A stretch of DNA of 64,000 bases from contig NZ_SBIV01000010.1 in the NCBI RefSeq assembly GCF_004765795.1, forward strand, positions 1-64,000, written 5' to 3'. The DNA is from Halorussus marinus. Its GTDB lineage: Archaea > Halobacteriota > Halobacteria > Halobacteriales > Haladaptataceae. The position numbers were made by a program, and so were the translations under genes. The stretch's first letter is position 1, and every line of letters starts with the position of its first letter. Shown here piece by piece: positions 52,022 to 61,010 of the stretch. The notes below the pieces were generated by a model, which saw nothing but the letters and a program-made list of their open reading frames with translations, ran no database searches and had not been told where the DNA came from.

Positions 52022-53047
52022 TTACACCGAGTCGACGCCGACGACGCTCACCACGGCGCCCCCGATCCCGATCGGAACCCAGTAGATTGCCCCCCGAAAG
52101 AGGATGACGGCGGCGAACGCCGTCTCCCAGCCGACCCCGATCCCCGGGAGACTCGAGAGGAGCGTGACCAACACCGCCTCGATCCCGCCCGCGCCGCCCG
52201 GGAGCGGCGTGACCCCCGCGATCGCGCCGACCGGAACCACGAACAGGAGCACGTCGAACGGGATCGGCGAGCCGATGGCGACGAACGCCAGCCAGAGCGC
52301 GATCATCTGGAACACCCACCCGAGCGTCGAGGCGCCGAGGGTGAGCGCCAGCCCCCGCCGGTTGGTCGCCACGCGCTCGATCGAGTCGAAAAACTCCGAC
52401 ACCCGGTGTTCTATCTTCTCGGGGCTGAGCGCGACGTCGACCGGCAGGACGCGCGAGACCCACTCGAGGGCGGGCGCGAGCACACGCGCGACGGTCCGTC
52501 GGAGCGCGCTCCGGTGGCGCCACCCGAAGAACGCCGCCACCGGGACCGCGACCGAGAGGCCGACGATCGCGGCCGTGGCGATCCGGAGCTGGCGGCCAAA
52601 CGACGTCTGGGTCGCGTAGAACCCCGCCCCGAGCAACGAGAGCGTGATCGAGGGGACGAAGTTGAGCGAGTCGACGCTCGCGATGGCCGCCAGTCCGCGC
52701 TCGTACTCGGTGTCGGCCACCTTCGAGATCAACAGCGCGGTAACCGGCTCGCCGCCGGCCTGTCCGAACGGCGTGATGTTGTTCGAGAACATCGCGCCGT
52801 TCAGGACGAAAAACGACTTCGCGAACGAGATGTCCGATCCGAGAACGTGGAGGACCGTCCGGAGGCCGTACCCCCAGGCGGCGAGCCACCCCAGCGTGGC
52901 CGCGACGAGCAACGCGACCGTCTCCGGGTCCGCCTGCCGGAGCTCGCGGAGCAGGTCCTCGACTCCGACGAAGTAGAGCAACAGCCCCAGGATGGCGAAG
53001 GTGCCGAGGAATCCGAGCGCGGTTGTGCGCAACTGCGCGCCGTTCAT
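52022..53047 (-). CDS. YbhN/UPF0104 family flippase-like membrane protein
   Basis: A 341-residue protein with about eight membrane helices. Family signatures are NNITPFGQAGGEPVTALLI (about 90-110) and PVGAIAGVTPLPGGAGGIEA (about 270-290). It matches the transmembrane half of lysylphosphatidylglycerol synthases and the AglD C-terminal part. It may move lipid-linked sugars or lipids across the membrane. There is no soluble transferase domain. The neighbouring sulfatase-fold gene is convergent, so joint function is only suggested by proximity. Confidence 0.85.
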   Translation of the reverse strand: MNGAQLRTTALGFLGTFAILGLLLYFVGVEDLLRELRQADPETVALLVAATLGWLAAWGYGLRTVLHVLGSDISFAKSFFVLNGAMFSNNITPFGQAGGEPVTALLISKVADTEYERGLAAIASVDSLNFVPSITLSLLGAGFYATQTSFGRQLRIATAAIVGLSVAVPVAAFFGWRHRSALRRTVARVLAPALEWVSRVLPVDVALSPEKIEHRVSEFFDSIERVATNRRGLALTLGASTLGWVFQMIALWLAFVAIGSPIPFDVLLFVVPVGAIAGVTPLPGGAGGIEAVLVTLLSSLPGIGVGWETAFAAVILFRGAIYWVPIGIGGAVVSVVGVDSV

Positions 53048-53126
53048 GGGCGATGCTTGCCGCCTGCACTAATCAGTATGTCGGAACTCCCGCTCGAAAC
53101 GCGGGCGAGAGCCGCTTCGCGCCGGG

Positions 53127-54032
53127 TTAGGGGCGGCTTTCGGCGTTGGCGTCGGCCCACGCCCCCAACAGGTTCGCCAGCGTTCGGTTGACCGGGGCCG
53201 CGACGCCGAGTTCGTCGGCGTGGGCCGCGACGTGGCCGTTGATCGCTTCGACCTCGGTGTGGCGGCCGGCGAGCACGTCCTGGAGGGTCGAGGACGCGTT
53301 CTCGGCGGTGTCGGCCGCCACCGCGTCGAGCGCTCGGACCGCGTCGGCGTCCGAGAGTTCGATCCCGGCGGCCCGCGCGACGCGGGCGGTCTCGCGGGCG
53401 GCGTCGGTCGCGACCGCGCGAGCGGGACCGGACCGAACCCCGCCGTTCTGCGTCCGGGCGAGCGCCGTGGTCGCGTTGATGCCCGCGTTGACCGCGAGCT
53501 TCCGCCAGCGCCGGCGGGGCATGTCGTCGGCGACGGTCGTCTCGATGCCGGCCGCCCGGAAGGCCCGCCCCGCCTCGTCGGCGACTTCGGCGGTGCCGCC
53601 CCCGCGGGGGCCGAGGACGACCTCGCCCTCGCCGGTACACGCGACCACGCCCGGCCCGGTCAGGCGCGCGCCGTAGGTCGCGGTGCCGGCAAGCACCGGA
53701 CACTCGAGGCGGTCGGCGAGGATCGCCTCGTTTCCCATCCCGTTCTGGAGCGAGAGCGCGGCGTCGAACGCGCCGGTGGCGAGCGCCTCGGCGGCCGCCT
53801 CGGTGTCGAACGCCTTGACCGTCACCACCGCGAGGTCGGCCCCGAGGCCGGTCCCGTCGGTGGTGGCCGCGGGCGAGACCGAAAAGTCGTACGTCCCCTC
53901 GACGCGGAGTCCCGACTCGCGGACGGTCGCGACGTGGGGGTCCCGGCCGACGAGCGTGACCGCGTGCTCGCGGGCGAGCAAGCCCCCGACGAGGCTCCCG
54001 AGGCTCCCCGCACCGAAGACGACGATCTCCAT
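53127..54032 (-). CDS. panE: 2-dehydropantoate 2-reductase (ketopantoate reductase)
   Basis: A 301-residue NAD(P)H-dependent enzyme that makes pantoate for coenzyme A. The N-terminal Rossmann motif is VVFGAGSLGSLVGG (residues 4-17), followed by VTVKAFDTEAA and LQNGMGNE. The C-terminal domain has RRRWRKLAVNAGINATTALA, with the catalytic Lys in WRKL, and a final NRTLANLLGAWADA. I chose the ATG at 54032; the longer open frame is a shadow of the divergent gene. Confidence 0.9.
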   Translation of the reverse strand: MEIVVFGAGSLGSLVGGLLAREHAVTLVGRDPHVATVRESGLRVEGTYDFSVSPAATTDGTGLGADLAVVTVKAFDTEAAAEALATGAFDAALSLQNGMGNEAILADRLECPVLAGTATYGARLTGPGVVACTGEGEVVLGPRGGGTAEVADEAGRAFRAAGIETTVADDMPRRRWRKLAVNAGINATTALARTQNGGVRSGPARAVATDAARETARVARAAGIELSDADAVRALDAVAADTAENASSTLQDVLAGRHTEVEAINGHVAAHADELGVAAPVNRTLANLLGAWADANAESRP

Positions 54033-54152
54033 GTCCGAGCCTTGTGCTCGCGGGTAGAAAAGTCGCCCCGTCTCGGGTCCGCGCGAGTGGCCGTGGCGGG
54101 CGAGGTCGCTGGTAGCCCAACCGTTAACCCGCCGAGTCCCCGAGGGCGGGGC

Positions 54153-55181
54153 ATGGAACTCTCCGTCGTCGACCTCTCGCCGGTCCCCGAGGGCGGGACC
54201 GCGACCGACGCCTACGCGAACACCGTCGAAGCCGCACGACAGGCCGAACGACTCGGCTACACGCGGTTCTGGGTGGCCGAACACCACGGCATGGCCGACA
54301 CGCTGGCGGGCACGACGCCAGAGGTAGTGCTTGGCCACCTCGCGGCCGAGACCGACGCCATCCGGCTCGGGTCGGGCGCGGTGTTGCTCAACCACTACAG
54401 CCCGTTCAAGGTGGCCGAGCAGTTCGGCGCGCTCGACGCGCTGGCGCCCGGGCGCGTCGACGCCGGGCTCGGGCGGGCGAACGGCTCGCCGGCGGTCGAC
54501 CGGGCGCTCGGCACCGAGCGCCACGTCCAGAACCCCGACGAGGACCACGCCGAGAAGGTCGAGGCGGTCGTCAGCCACCTCTACGACGAGTTCCCCGACG
54601 ACCACGCCTACGCCGACCTGCAGGTCCCGCGGTCGGGCGACGATCCCCCGGCCCCGTGGCTGTTGGGGTCGAGCCCCTCCAGCGCGGCGATCGCGGGCGA
54701 ACTCGGGCTCCGGTACTGCTTCGCGGCGTTCATCCGGCCGCAGTTCGCCGTCCGGGCCTTCGAGGAGTACCGCGAGCACTTCCGGGCGTCGGCGCTCGGC
54801 GGCGGCGTCGACGAGCCGACCGGGACGATCGCGGTGAACGCGATCTGCGCCCCGACCGACGAGACGGCGGCGCGGCGCCGGGCGGTGGCCGAGGCGACTT
54901 ACAAGCGGATGCGGCGCGGCGAGGTCGCCACCAGACCCTCCGTCGAGGAGGCGATCGACGAACTCGGGGGCGTCCCGGCGCCGACGCCGGCGACGCTCGA
55001 CGACGACGAGTGGCCCCGGGCGATCTCCGGGAGCCCGGAGACGCTCGCGGGGCTACTCGACCAGCTCGCCGACCGCGTCGGCGTCGACGAGGTGATGATC
55101 CAACACGTCGTCGGCGACCACGAGCACGCGCTTCGCTCGCACGAACTGCTGGCCGACGGCGTCGGGCTCGAATCGCGGTAA
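54153..55181 (+). CDS. LLM-class flavin-dependent oxidoreductase
   Basis: A 342-residue bacterial-luciferase-like TIM barrel. Typical segments are LSVVDLSPVPEGGTATDAYANT, ERLGYTRFWVAEHHGM, LGSGAVLLNHYSPFKVAEQFGALDALAPGRVDAGLGR and a C-terminal GSPETLAGLLDQLADRVGVDEVMI. Members use FMN or, often in haloarchaea, F420; the substrate is unknown. I chose the ATG at 54153. It diverges from panE. Confidence 0.88.
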   Translation: MELSVVDLSPVPEGGTATDAYANTVEAARQAERLGYTRFWVAEHHGMADTLAGTTPEVVLGHLAAETDAIRLGSGAVLLNHYSPFKVAEQFGALDALAPGRVDAGLGRANGSPAVDRALGTERHVQNPDEDHAEKVEAVVSHLYDEFPDDHAYADLQVPRSGDDPPAPWLLGSSPSSAAIAGELGLRYCFAAFIRPQFAVRAFEEYREHFRASALGGGVDEPTGTIAVNAICAPTDETAARRRAVAEATYKRMRRGEVATRPSVEEAIDELGGVPAPTPATLDDDEWPRAISGSPETLAGLLDQLADRVGVDEVMIQHVVGDHEHALRSHELLADGVGLESR

Positions 55182-55203
55182 GGCGAGGTCGGTCGGCGGC
55201 CGC

Positions 55204-55542
55204 TCAGTCCTCGGTCCAGTACATCAGCGCCTCCTTTGGCTCCCCGCAGTTCGGACACTTCTCGGGGAGGCCGCCGTCGATCTCGCCCATCTCGCCGCAC
55301 TCGGTACACCGCCACATCAGCTCCGCCTCGCCGAAGTCGTGGCCCGCGCGGGCGTGCTCGACGCTGAGTCCCTCGACGCCCTCGCGAGTCGTCACGAAGA
55401 ACCCGCCCTCCTCGAACCCCCGGATCGTCCCGAGCTCGGTCCCGTCCTCGTCGTAGACGGTCGCGCCCAGATCGAGCCGCATGATCGCTTCCTCCGCCTC
55501 CGGTTCCCCCTCCTCGGCCGGCGTTTCACCTTCCCCACTCAT
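55204..55542 (-). CDS. DUF7130-type protein with C-terminal rubredoxin-like zinc ribbon
   Basis: A 112-residue protein. An acidic N-terminus (1-20) is followed by a PRC-barrel-like beta segment (LGATVYDEDGTELGTIRGFEEGGFFVTTRE). The C-terminal zinc ribbon has CTEC (about 79-82) and CPNC (about 95-98), ending KEALMYWTED as in rubredoxin-like ribbons. It belongs to the haloarchaeal DUF7130 rubredoxin-like group as I recall it. The function is unknown. Confidence 0.8.
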   Translation of the reverse strand: MSGEGETPAEEGEPEAEEAIMRLDLGATVYDEDGTELGTIRGFEEGGFFVTTREGVEGLSVEHARAGHDFGEAELMWRCTECGEMGEIDGGLPEKCPNCGEPKEALMYWTED

Positions 55543-55667
55543 GGGAGAGGCTACGCTCTCGGACCTGATAAACTTCCTCGCCCGAAAACGGATCGGCGAC
55601 CGACCCGAACGCTCGACCCGTCGCGTCGAACCGAAAAAGACCGACTCCGAGGCGAGTCCGCCGGGCC

Positions 55668-56582
55668 TCAGGCGATCTCGTCGTACTGCTCGGAGAGCTT
55701 GTCCGCGGCCTCACCGAGCTGTTCGCGCTCGAACTCGGTGAGGTCCCACTCGACGACCTCCTCGACGCCGTCGGCGCCGAGCTTCAGCGGCACGCCGAGC
55801 GCCACGTCGTCGTGACCGTACTCGCCGTCGAGCTTGATCGAGCCCGGCAGTACCTCGCCGGTGTCGCGGACCACGGCCTCGACCATGTGGCCGACGCCGG
55901 TCGCCGGCCCCCACTCGGTCGCGCCCTTCTTCTCGATGACGTTCATCGCACTCTGCTGGAGCTCTTCGAGGATCTCCTCTTTCTCCTCGTCGCTGAACTC
56001 GGGGTCCTTGCCGTTCGCGCGGACCTTCGAGAACACCGGCACCTGAGCGTCGCCGTGCTCGCCGAGGATCGTCGCCTCGACGTTCCCGACCGGCTCGTCG
56101 AACCGCTGGCTCAGCACGTAGCGGAACCGCGCGGAGTCGAGCCGGCCGCCGAAGCCGATGACCTGCTCGCGGGCGCGGTCGCCCGTCTCGTAGAGGTGGC
56201 GGTTCAGCAGATCGACCGGGTTCGAGGTCGTGATGGTGACGAAGTCGTCGTTGTGCTCGGCGATCGAGGAGCCGATGTCCTCCATGATCGGAGCGTTGTC
56301 GCCCGCGAGGTCGATGCGGGTCTGGCCGGGCTGGCGCGGGATGCCGGCCGTGATGACGACCACGTCCGAGCCCTCGGTCGCGGCGTAGCCGCCCTGTCGG
56401 ACCGTGGTGTTCGCGTCGTAGGCCGCGCCGTGGTTCACGTCGGCGGCCTGCCCGACGGTGTCGTCTTCCTTGTCCGGGATGTCGACCAAGACCAGTTCGT
56501 CGGCGATGTCACGAAGCGCGATGTTGTACGCCGCCGCGGCCCCGACCGTGCCGGCCGCGCCGACCACACTGATTTTCGTCAT
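55668..56582 (-). CDS. mdh: Malate dehydrogenase (LDH-like)
   Basis: A 304-residue enzyme, the same length as the well-studied Haloarcula marismortui enzyme. It reversibly oxidises malate to oxaloacetate. The NAD motif is [13 protein letters not shown] (residues 6-18), the coenzyme-specificity Asp ends strand 2 ([10 protein letters not shown]), the substrate loop [13 protein letters not shown] carries the Arg that selects malate over lactate, and the catalytic His lies in [11 protein letters not shown]. The surface is very acidic, as in halophilic MDH. I chose the ATG at 56582; upstream residues in the frame are not family-like. Confidence 0.96.
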   Translation of the reverse strand: MTKISVVGAAGTVGAAAAYNIALRDIADELVLVDIPDKEDDTVGQAADVNHGAAYDANTTVRQGGYAATEGSDVVVITAGIPRQPGQTRIDLAGDNAPIMEDIGSSIAEHNDDFVTITTSNPVDLLNRHLYETGDRAREQVIGFGGRLDSARFRYVLSQRFDEPVGNVEATILGEHGDAQVPVFSKVRANGKDPEFSDEEKEEILEELQQSAMNVIEKKGATEWGPATGVGHMVEAVVRDTGEVLPGSIKLDGEYGHDDVALGVPLKLGADGVEEVVEWDLTEFEREQLGEAADKLSEQYDEIA

Positions 56583-56739
56583 ACCACCTGAGATACTGCC
56601 CGCAAATCGGTTAAGCGCTTCGAAACCTCGAAAAACAGAGAGGCCGGTTCCCGCGACGCGTCGGGCCTCGATCGGCGATGTCGGTCCCGCCACGGCCGCG
56701 AGCGCGACACTTTTCGGCCCCGACCGCCTTGTGGCACGT

Positions 56740-57456
56740 ATGAGCACGGACGACGGCGACGACGACGGATTCGACAAGGAGGCCGAGCGCGAGAAGCTCC
56801 GAGAGAAGTACGGGAAAGACAAGCAAGATCGGGAGTCGACCCAGCGGATGAGCGAACTCCTCCTCCAGGGCGCGACGATGACGGGCAAACACTGCAACAA
56901 CTGCGGAGACCCGATCTTCCGGTCCGACGGTCAGGAGTTCTGTCCGACCTGCCAGCACGAGGGCCAGCAGGCCCGGAACGCCGACGAGACCGAGCGTCCG
57001 GCGGGCGCGGACCGCGCCGACGCCCCGGGACCCGACGCCGGCGAGGTCGCATCCGGATCGGCCGGCGACCCCAGCGCGCAGTCGGGCGACGGCGAGCCGC
57101 GGGTCGAGATCGACGACGTTCGGGTCCCAGACGCCCACGCCGACCGGTCGGAGCTCCGAACCCCGCCGTCCCAGCGGGACCGAGACGCCGGCGCACGGGC
57201 GCCCGAGCGCGACCGGGATCGTGCCCGCGGGAGCGGTCGGGGCGCCGGCGACCGGGCGCAGGGCCGAGAGTCGACCCGAGATGCCACTGCGAGCGCGGGC
57301 GGTATCGACGCCGCGCGAGCCTCGCTGGTCCGAACGCTGAACGACCTCGCGCGGCGCGCGGAGGACGCCGACGACGTGGCCCGCACGCGGGACCTCCTCG
57401 GCGCGAGCCGCGAGGCCGCCGAGGCGCTGGCGGCGCTCGACCGGGCGAGTCGGTAA
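56740..57456 (+). CDS. Sjogren's syndrome/scleroderma autoantigen-1-like zinc-ribbon protein
   Basis: A 238-residue acidic protein. The N-terminal 75 residues match the SSSCA1/ZNRD2 family: a helical [37 protein letters not shown], followed by the zinc ribbon CNNC and CPTC around 49-70. A long disordered linker (about 75-185) rich in Asp, Arg, Gly and Ala follows, then a helical C-terminal part ([28 protein letters not shown]). The family is conserved across archaea with no settled function. I chose the ATG at 56740. Confidence 0.85.
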   Translation: MSTDDGDDDGFDKEAEREKLREKYGKDKQDRESTQRMSELLLQGATMTGKHCNNCGDPIFRSDGQEFCPTCQHEGQQARNADETERPAGADRADAPGPDAGEVASGSAGDPSAQSGDGEPRVEIDDVRVPDAHADRSELRTPPSQRDRDAGARAPERDRDRARGSGRGAGDRAQGRESTRDATASAGGIDAARASLVRTLNDLARRAEDADDVARTRDLLGASREAAEALAALDRASR

Positions 57457-57477
57457 ATAGGCTCGAAGAAAACGCGG

Positions 57478-57753
57478 TTATCGCTCGCTCGTCTCGGCGG
57501 TCCGGGTCGCCCGCGAGCCGAGCGAGTCCGGCTCGAGCGGGGCGTTCCGGAGGCGCGCGAACAGCAACTCGACGTCCCAAGTCTCGGCCACATCGGCGGA
57601 CTCGTGCTGGGGCTCGCCGTAGAGGGCCTGTTCGTCGCGGGCGTCGCCCGGCTCGTGGCACGGCTCGCCGTACAGGCACTGCTCGTCGACCGGGCCGCGG
57701 TCGGGGTCGGCCCGCGAGCGCGCCGAACCGCTTCGGGAGGTGTCGAAGACCAT
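57478..57753 (-). CDS. Small protein with duplicated LYGEP motif
   Basis: A 91-residue acidic protein. It contains two near-identical segments, VDEQCLYGEPCHEPGDA and RDEQALYGEPQHES, about 20 residues apart. The first carries two Cys (CLYGEPC) that the second lacks. The end is Arg/Thr/Ser rich. A TTAAG element about 30 nt upstream could be the promoter. I do not recognise the family, and the short Arg-rich ends leave some doubt that the whole frame is coding. Confidence 0.55.
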   Translation of the reverse strand: MVFDTSRSGSARSRADPDRGPVDEQCLYGEPCHEPGDARDEQALYGEPQHESADVAETWDVELLFARLRNAPLEPDSLGSRATRTAETSER

Positions 57754-57886
57754 ACCTACCGTACCGTATCGGCGCCCTTAACTGGGGGACGCCGTTCCGA
57801 CGAGTTTCGATCCCAAACGCGCGATTGAACCCCGACCGTTCGAACCAAGGCGCTGTTTCTACCCCCGGGGTCGGGCTGACCGTTCC

Positions 57887-57907
57887 GGAGAAACGAGTCG
57901 TTTCTCC
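57887..57907. terminator. Perfect inverted repeat downstream of hef
   Basis: Arms GGAGAAACGA and TCGTTTCTCC flank a single G. It lies 25 nt beyond the hef stop on the minus strand. There is no T-run, so it may stabilise the 3' end or mark a processing site rather than end transcription. Confidence 0.3.
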
Positions 57908-57931
57908 CCCGGAGCGGGCCCCGACGGCCGG

Positions 57932-60346
57932 TCACTCGTCGTAGTCGCTACCGACGACCTCCCGAATGCGCTCGGCGGTGACCTCGCCGACGCCCGGGAC
58001 CTGTTTCAGGTCGTCCTCACGGGCGGTCATCACCGCTTCGACGGTCCGAAACTCCTCTAGCAACGACCGGGCGGTCACGGGCCCGACGTCGGCGATCGAA
58101 GCGACCACGTACTCCTGCTGTTCGGCCAGCGTCTTGCTCGCCTTCTCGCCGTGGACCGACACCTCCCTGTCGTCGGTCTCCTGCTCGCGGGTGGCGATCA
58201 CTTCGAGCAGGTCGGCGGTGTCGTCCTCGTCTCTGGTTCGGAGCACGCTCGCCCCGAAGTCGACCGCCAGCGACGACAGCGCGCCTCGGATCGCGTTCGG
58301 GTGGACGTTGCGCTCCTCGTAGAGTTCGCCGCCCTCGAGGATCAGGACCGGCCGAGCGTAGTGGCGCGTCGCGTCGCCGACCTGCTCGAACAGCGACCGG
58401 TCGCCGCCGGTCAGGGTGTCCAGAAAGTCCGATACGGACTTGCGCTCGACCACCACGCGGTCGCTGAGGACGTAGTCGCCGACCGAGAGGGTCTCGAGAC
58501 GGGTCTCGATCCCCTCGCGGGTCGAGAGGTCCCGCGCGATCGTCGAGTCGAGTTCGCGCTGGTCGGCCACGATCTCGACCGTCCCGTCGTCCGGGGCGGC
58601 CGTCGCGACCGCGCCGGCGTCGGCTTCGTCTGTTCCGCCGTCGTCGGGGTCCGCGTCGTCTGGTCCGTCGGCGCCGGCATCGCTCGACTCGTCGCTCGAA
58701 TCGAACGCCTGTAAGCCGGGCTCGACGTCGGTTCCCGAGGCTTCGGCCTCGCCGGCGTCGAAGTCCCCGAGCCGGCGCTGGGAGTCGTCTAACTCCGCTT
58801 CGACCTCGTCGGCGACGCCCTTGAGCTTCCGAAGTTCGTCTTCCATCTCGTCCTCGCGGCGCTTCGAGATCCAGAAGTACGCCTCGTCGCGGGTGTCCTC
58901 GGCGAGCAGGACCGCGACCTTCCCCTCGGCCTGCCGGCCGGTCCGGCCCTTGCGCTGGATCGATCGGATGGCGGTCGGGACCGGCTCGTAGAACAGCACG
59001 AGGTCGACCTCCGGTACGTCGAGGCCCTCCTCGGCGACCGACGTCGAGACCAGCACCTCGAACTCCCCGGCCCGGAAGCGATCGAGGGTCTCTTGCTGTT
59101 CGGTCTGGGTCATCCCGTCGCTTCCCTCCTTGTCGCCCTGCCCGACGAACCGCTGGGTGTCGAAGTGCTCGCCGAGGAACTCGGTGAGCGCCTCGGCGGT
59201 GTCCCGTGACTCGGTGAACACGATGACGCGCTCGCCGCCCTCGATCCCGAGCGTCTCGGCAATCCGGATCCGAGCCCGCGAGTACTTGGGGTGGAGGCCG
59301 TCGTAGCTCTCTGCTTTCCGCATCGACTCTTTGACTTTCGGCTCGCTCACGAACCGCTGGCTGGCCTTCGACGCGCCGGAGCTCCGGGCGGCGTTGCGCT
59401 GGCGCTCGAAGTACCGCCCGAGCGCCTCGACGCTCTGGGTCTCGACGTACGTCACCGCGGTCCGGAGCTTCCGGATCTCCGCCAGCGCCGACATCCCCTG
59501 ATATCCCTCCGACTGGTCGTTGTCGATGAGCTGTTGGAGCTCCGCGCGCATCTTCTTGATGTCGGTCTCCGAGAGGTCCGCGCTCGTCTTGCGGGTGATG
59601 CCGAGCTCCTTGAGCTTCGCGAGTCGGTCCTCGACCACCTCGTTGAGCGCGTCCCGAATGTCGAGTATCTCGTCGGGAAGCTCGACGCGCTCCCACTCGA
59701 CGTCGGTGTCGTGGGTGTAGGCGTCGACGTCGCTGTCGTCTTCGGTCATCACCTCGACGTTCTCGATGCCGAGGTTCTCACAGACGTCGAGGATCTCCTC
59801 TTCGTCGCCGCCCGGCGACGCGCTCATCCCGGTCACGAGCGGGTCGGCGGCGTCCTGGTGGTAGCGCTCGGCGATGTAGTTGTACGCGTAGTCGCCGGTC
59901 GCGCGGTGGCACTCGTCGAACGTGAGGTGGGTCACGTCCCGGATGTCGATCCGGCTCCCAACGAGGTCGTTTTCGACCACCTGCGGAGTGGCGACGACGA
60001 TCCGGGCGCGTTCCCAGAGGGCGGCGCGGTCGTCGGGGCTGACCTCGCCGGTGAACATCACGATGTCGTCGTCGGGGATCTCGAGGGCTTCCCGGTAGAA
60101 GTCGGTGTGTTGCTGGACGAGGGGTTTGGTCGGCGCGAGAAACAGGCTCTTGCCCTGCGCGTCCGCGAGCCGCTCGGCGGTCACCAGCAGGCTCACCGTG
60201 GTCTTGCCGAGCCCGGTCGGCAGACAGACCAGCGTGTGTGCGTCCTTGGCCGCCCCCGCAAGCTGGAGCTGGTACATCCGCCGCTCGATGAACTCGGGAA
60301 CGAGGAGCTCGTGGTCCACGTACTGCTGCTCGCCGGTGGTCGCCAT
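57932..60346 (-). CDS. hef: Hef-type helicase/nuclease (FANCM/XPF-like)
   Basis: An 804-residue protein that acts on stalled replication forks. The N-terminal superfamily 2 helicase (about 15-530) has Walker A PTGLGKTT with Lys48, a DECH box, SASPGG and RKGRTGRQ. An acidic linker (about 540-600) follows. The XPF/ERCC4-type nuclease has GDYVLSDRVVVERKS with Glu634-Arg635-Lys636. A C-terminal helix-hairpin-helix pair ends with VPGVGEVTAERIREV. Haloarchaeal Hef overlaps in role with Holliday-junction resolvase Hjc. I prefer the ATG at 60346; a GTG at 60355 would add three residues. Confidence 0.95.
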   Translation of the reverse strand: MATTGEQQYVDHELLVPEFIERRMYQLQLAGAAKDAHTLVCLPTGLGKTTVSLLVTAERLADAQGKSLFLAPTKPLVQQHTDFYREALEIPDDDIVMFTGEVSPDDRAALWERARIVVATPQVVENDLVGSRIDIRDVTHLTFDECHRATGDYAYNYIAERYHQDAADPLVTGMSASPGGDEEEILDVCENLGIENVEVMTEDDSDVDAYTHDTDVEWERVELPDEILDIRDALNEVVEDRLAKLKELGITRKTSADLSETDIKKMRAELQQLIDNDQSEGYQGMSALAEIRKLRTAVTYVETQSVEALGRYFERQRNAARSSGASKASQRFVSEPKVKESMRKAESYDGLHPKYSRARIRIAETLGIEGGERVIVFTESRDTAEALTEFLGEHFDTQRFVGQGDKEGSDGMTQTEQQETLDRFRAGEFEVLVSTSVAEEGLDVPEVDLVLFYEPVPTAIRSIQRKGRTGRQAEGKVAVLLAEDTRDEAYFWISKRREDEMEDELRKLKGVADEVEAELDDSQRRLGDFDAGEAEASGTDVEPGLQAFDSSDESSDAGADGPDDADPDDGGTDEADAGAVATAAPDDGTVEIVADQRELDSTIARDLSTREGIETRLETLSVGDYVLSDRVVVERKSVSDFLDTLTGGDRSLFEQVGDATRHYARPVLILEGGELYEERNVHPNAIRGALSSLAVDFGASVLRTRDEDDTADLLEVIATREQETDDREVSVHGEKASKTLAEQQEYVVASIADVGPVTARSLLEEFRTVEAVMTAREDDLKQVPGVGEVTAERIREVVGSDYDE

Positions 60347-60423
60347 TCGACCCACGGTTGGTCGGCAAGCGATTAAAGGGTTCGCCTATCGGGGTGAAAG
60401 TGAAACGAGCGGCCGGAGGCGCC

Positions 60424-61008
60424 TCAAAACGTCACTTCCGGCAGGTGGCGCAGCGACAGGTAGATCACGACCGACGACCCCACCGGAATCGTGAGGTTAT
60501 CGTCGATGACGTAGCCCGCGACGACCGGCTTCGCGCCGTCGGCCAGCGTCGCCGCGAGCGCGCCGAGCACGGCCGCGACCACGGGAAGCCCCGAGAGGCT
60601 CGCGATCAGCACGCAGACCCCGAAAGTGAGCAAGAGCGTGTGGGTCGCTTTCACGCCGAGCTCGCCCGAACTCGCCAGCCCGCTGATCGGGTCCGCGATG
60701 GTGAGCATCAGCATCGCGGGGACGGCGACGCGGGGCTCGAACAAAAGCGCCGCCACGGTCATCCCGAACAGGTAGAGGGCGTAGCCCGCGAGGTTGTCGT
60801 GCTCGTACTCGCGGGTCAGCTCGTCGAAGATCCGCCAGTCGAGACCGACGAGCAGTCGGATCGTCTCCAGTCCGAGCGCGACGGCCGAGCTCGCCACCAG
60901 CAGAAGCTGAAGCTGGCGGTAGGAGACGAGGTCCAGCACGAACAGCGCCGGGTAGCCCGTGCCGCTGACGTGGACGAGCCGACGCTTGACCTCGCTCGAT
61001 AGCGACAC
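60424..61008 (-). CDS. Dolichol-kinase / phosphatidate cytidylyltransferase-like membrane protein
   Basis: A 194-residue protein with about six membrane helices. Markers are EVKRRLVHVSGTGYPALF at the N-terminus (conserved R-K/R-x-x-H), TIADPISGLASS in the middle and DGAKPVVAGYVIDDNLTIPVGSSVVIYL near the end, as in the SEC59/dolichol kinase and phytol kinase family that use CTP. It may phosphorylate polyprenols needed for archaeal lipids or glycoprotein carriers. The gene is two bases from the glycyl-tRNA synthetase stop and probably in one operon with it. Confidence 0.8.
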   Translation of the reverse strand: MSLSSEVKRRLVHVSGTGYPALFVLDLVSYRQLQLLLVASSAVALGLETIRLLVGLDWRIFDELTREYEHDNLAGYALYLFGMTVAALLFEPRVAVPAMLMLTIADPISGLASSGELGVKATHTLLLTFGVCVLIASLSGLPVVAAVLGALAATLADGAKPVVAGYVIDDNLTIPVGSSVVIYLSLRHLPEVTF

Positions 61009-61010
61009 AG

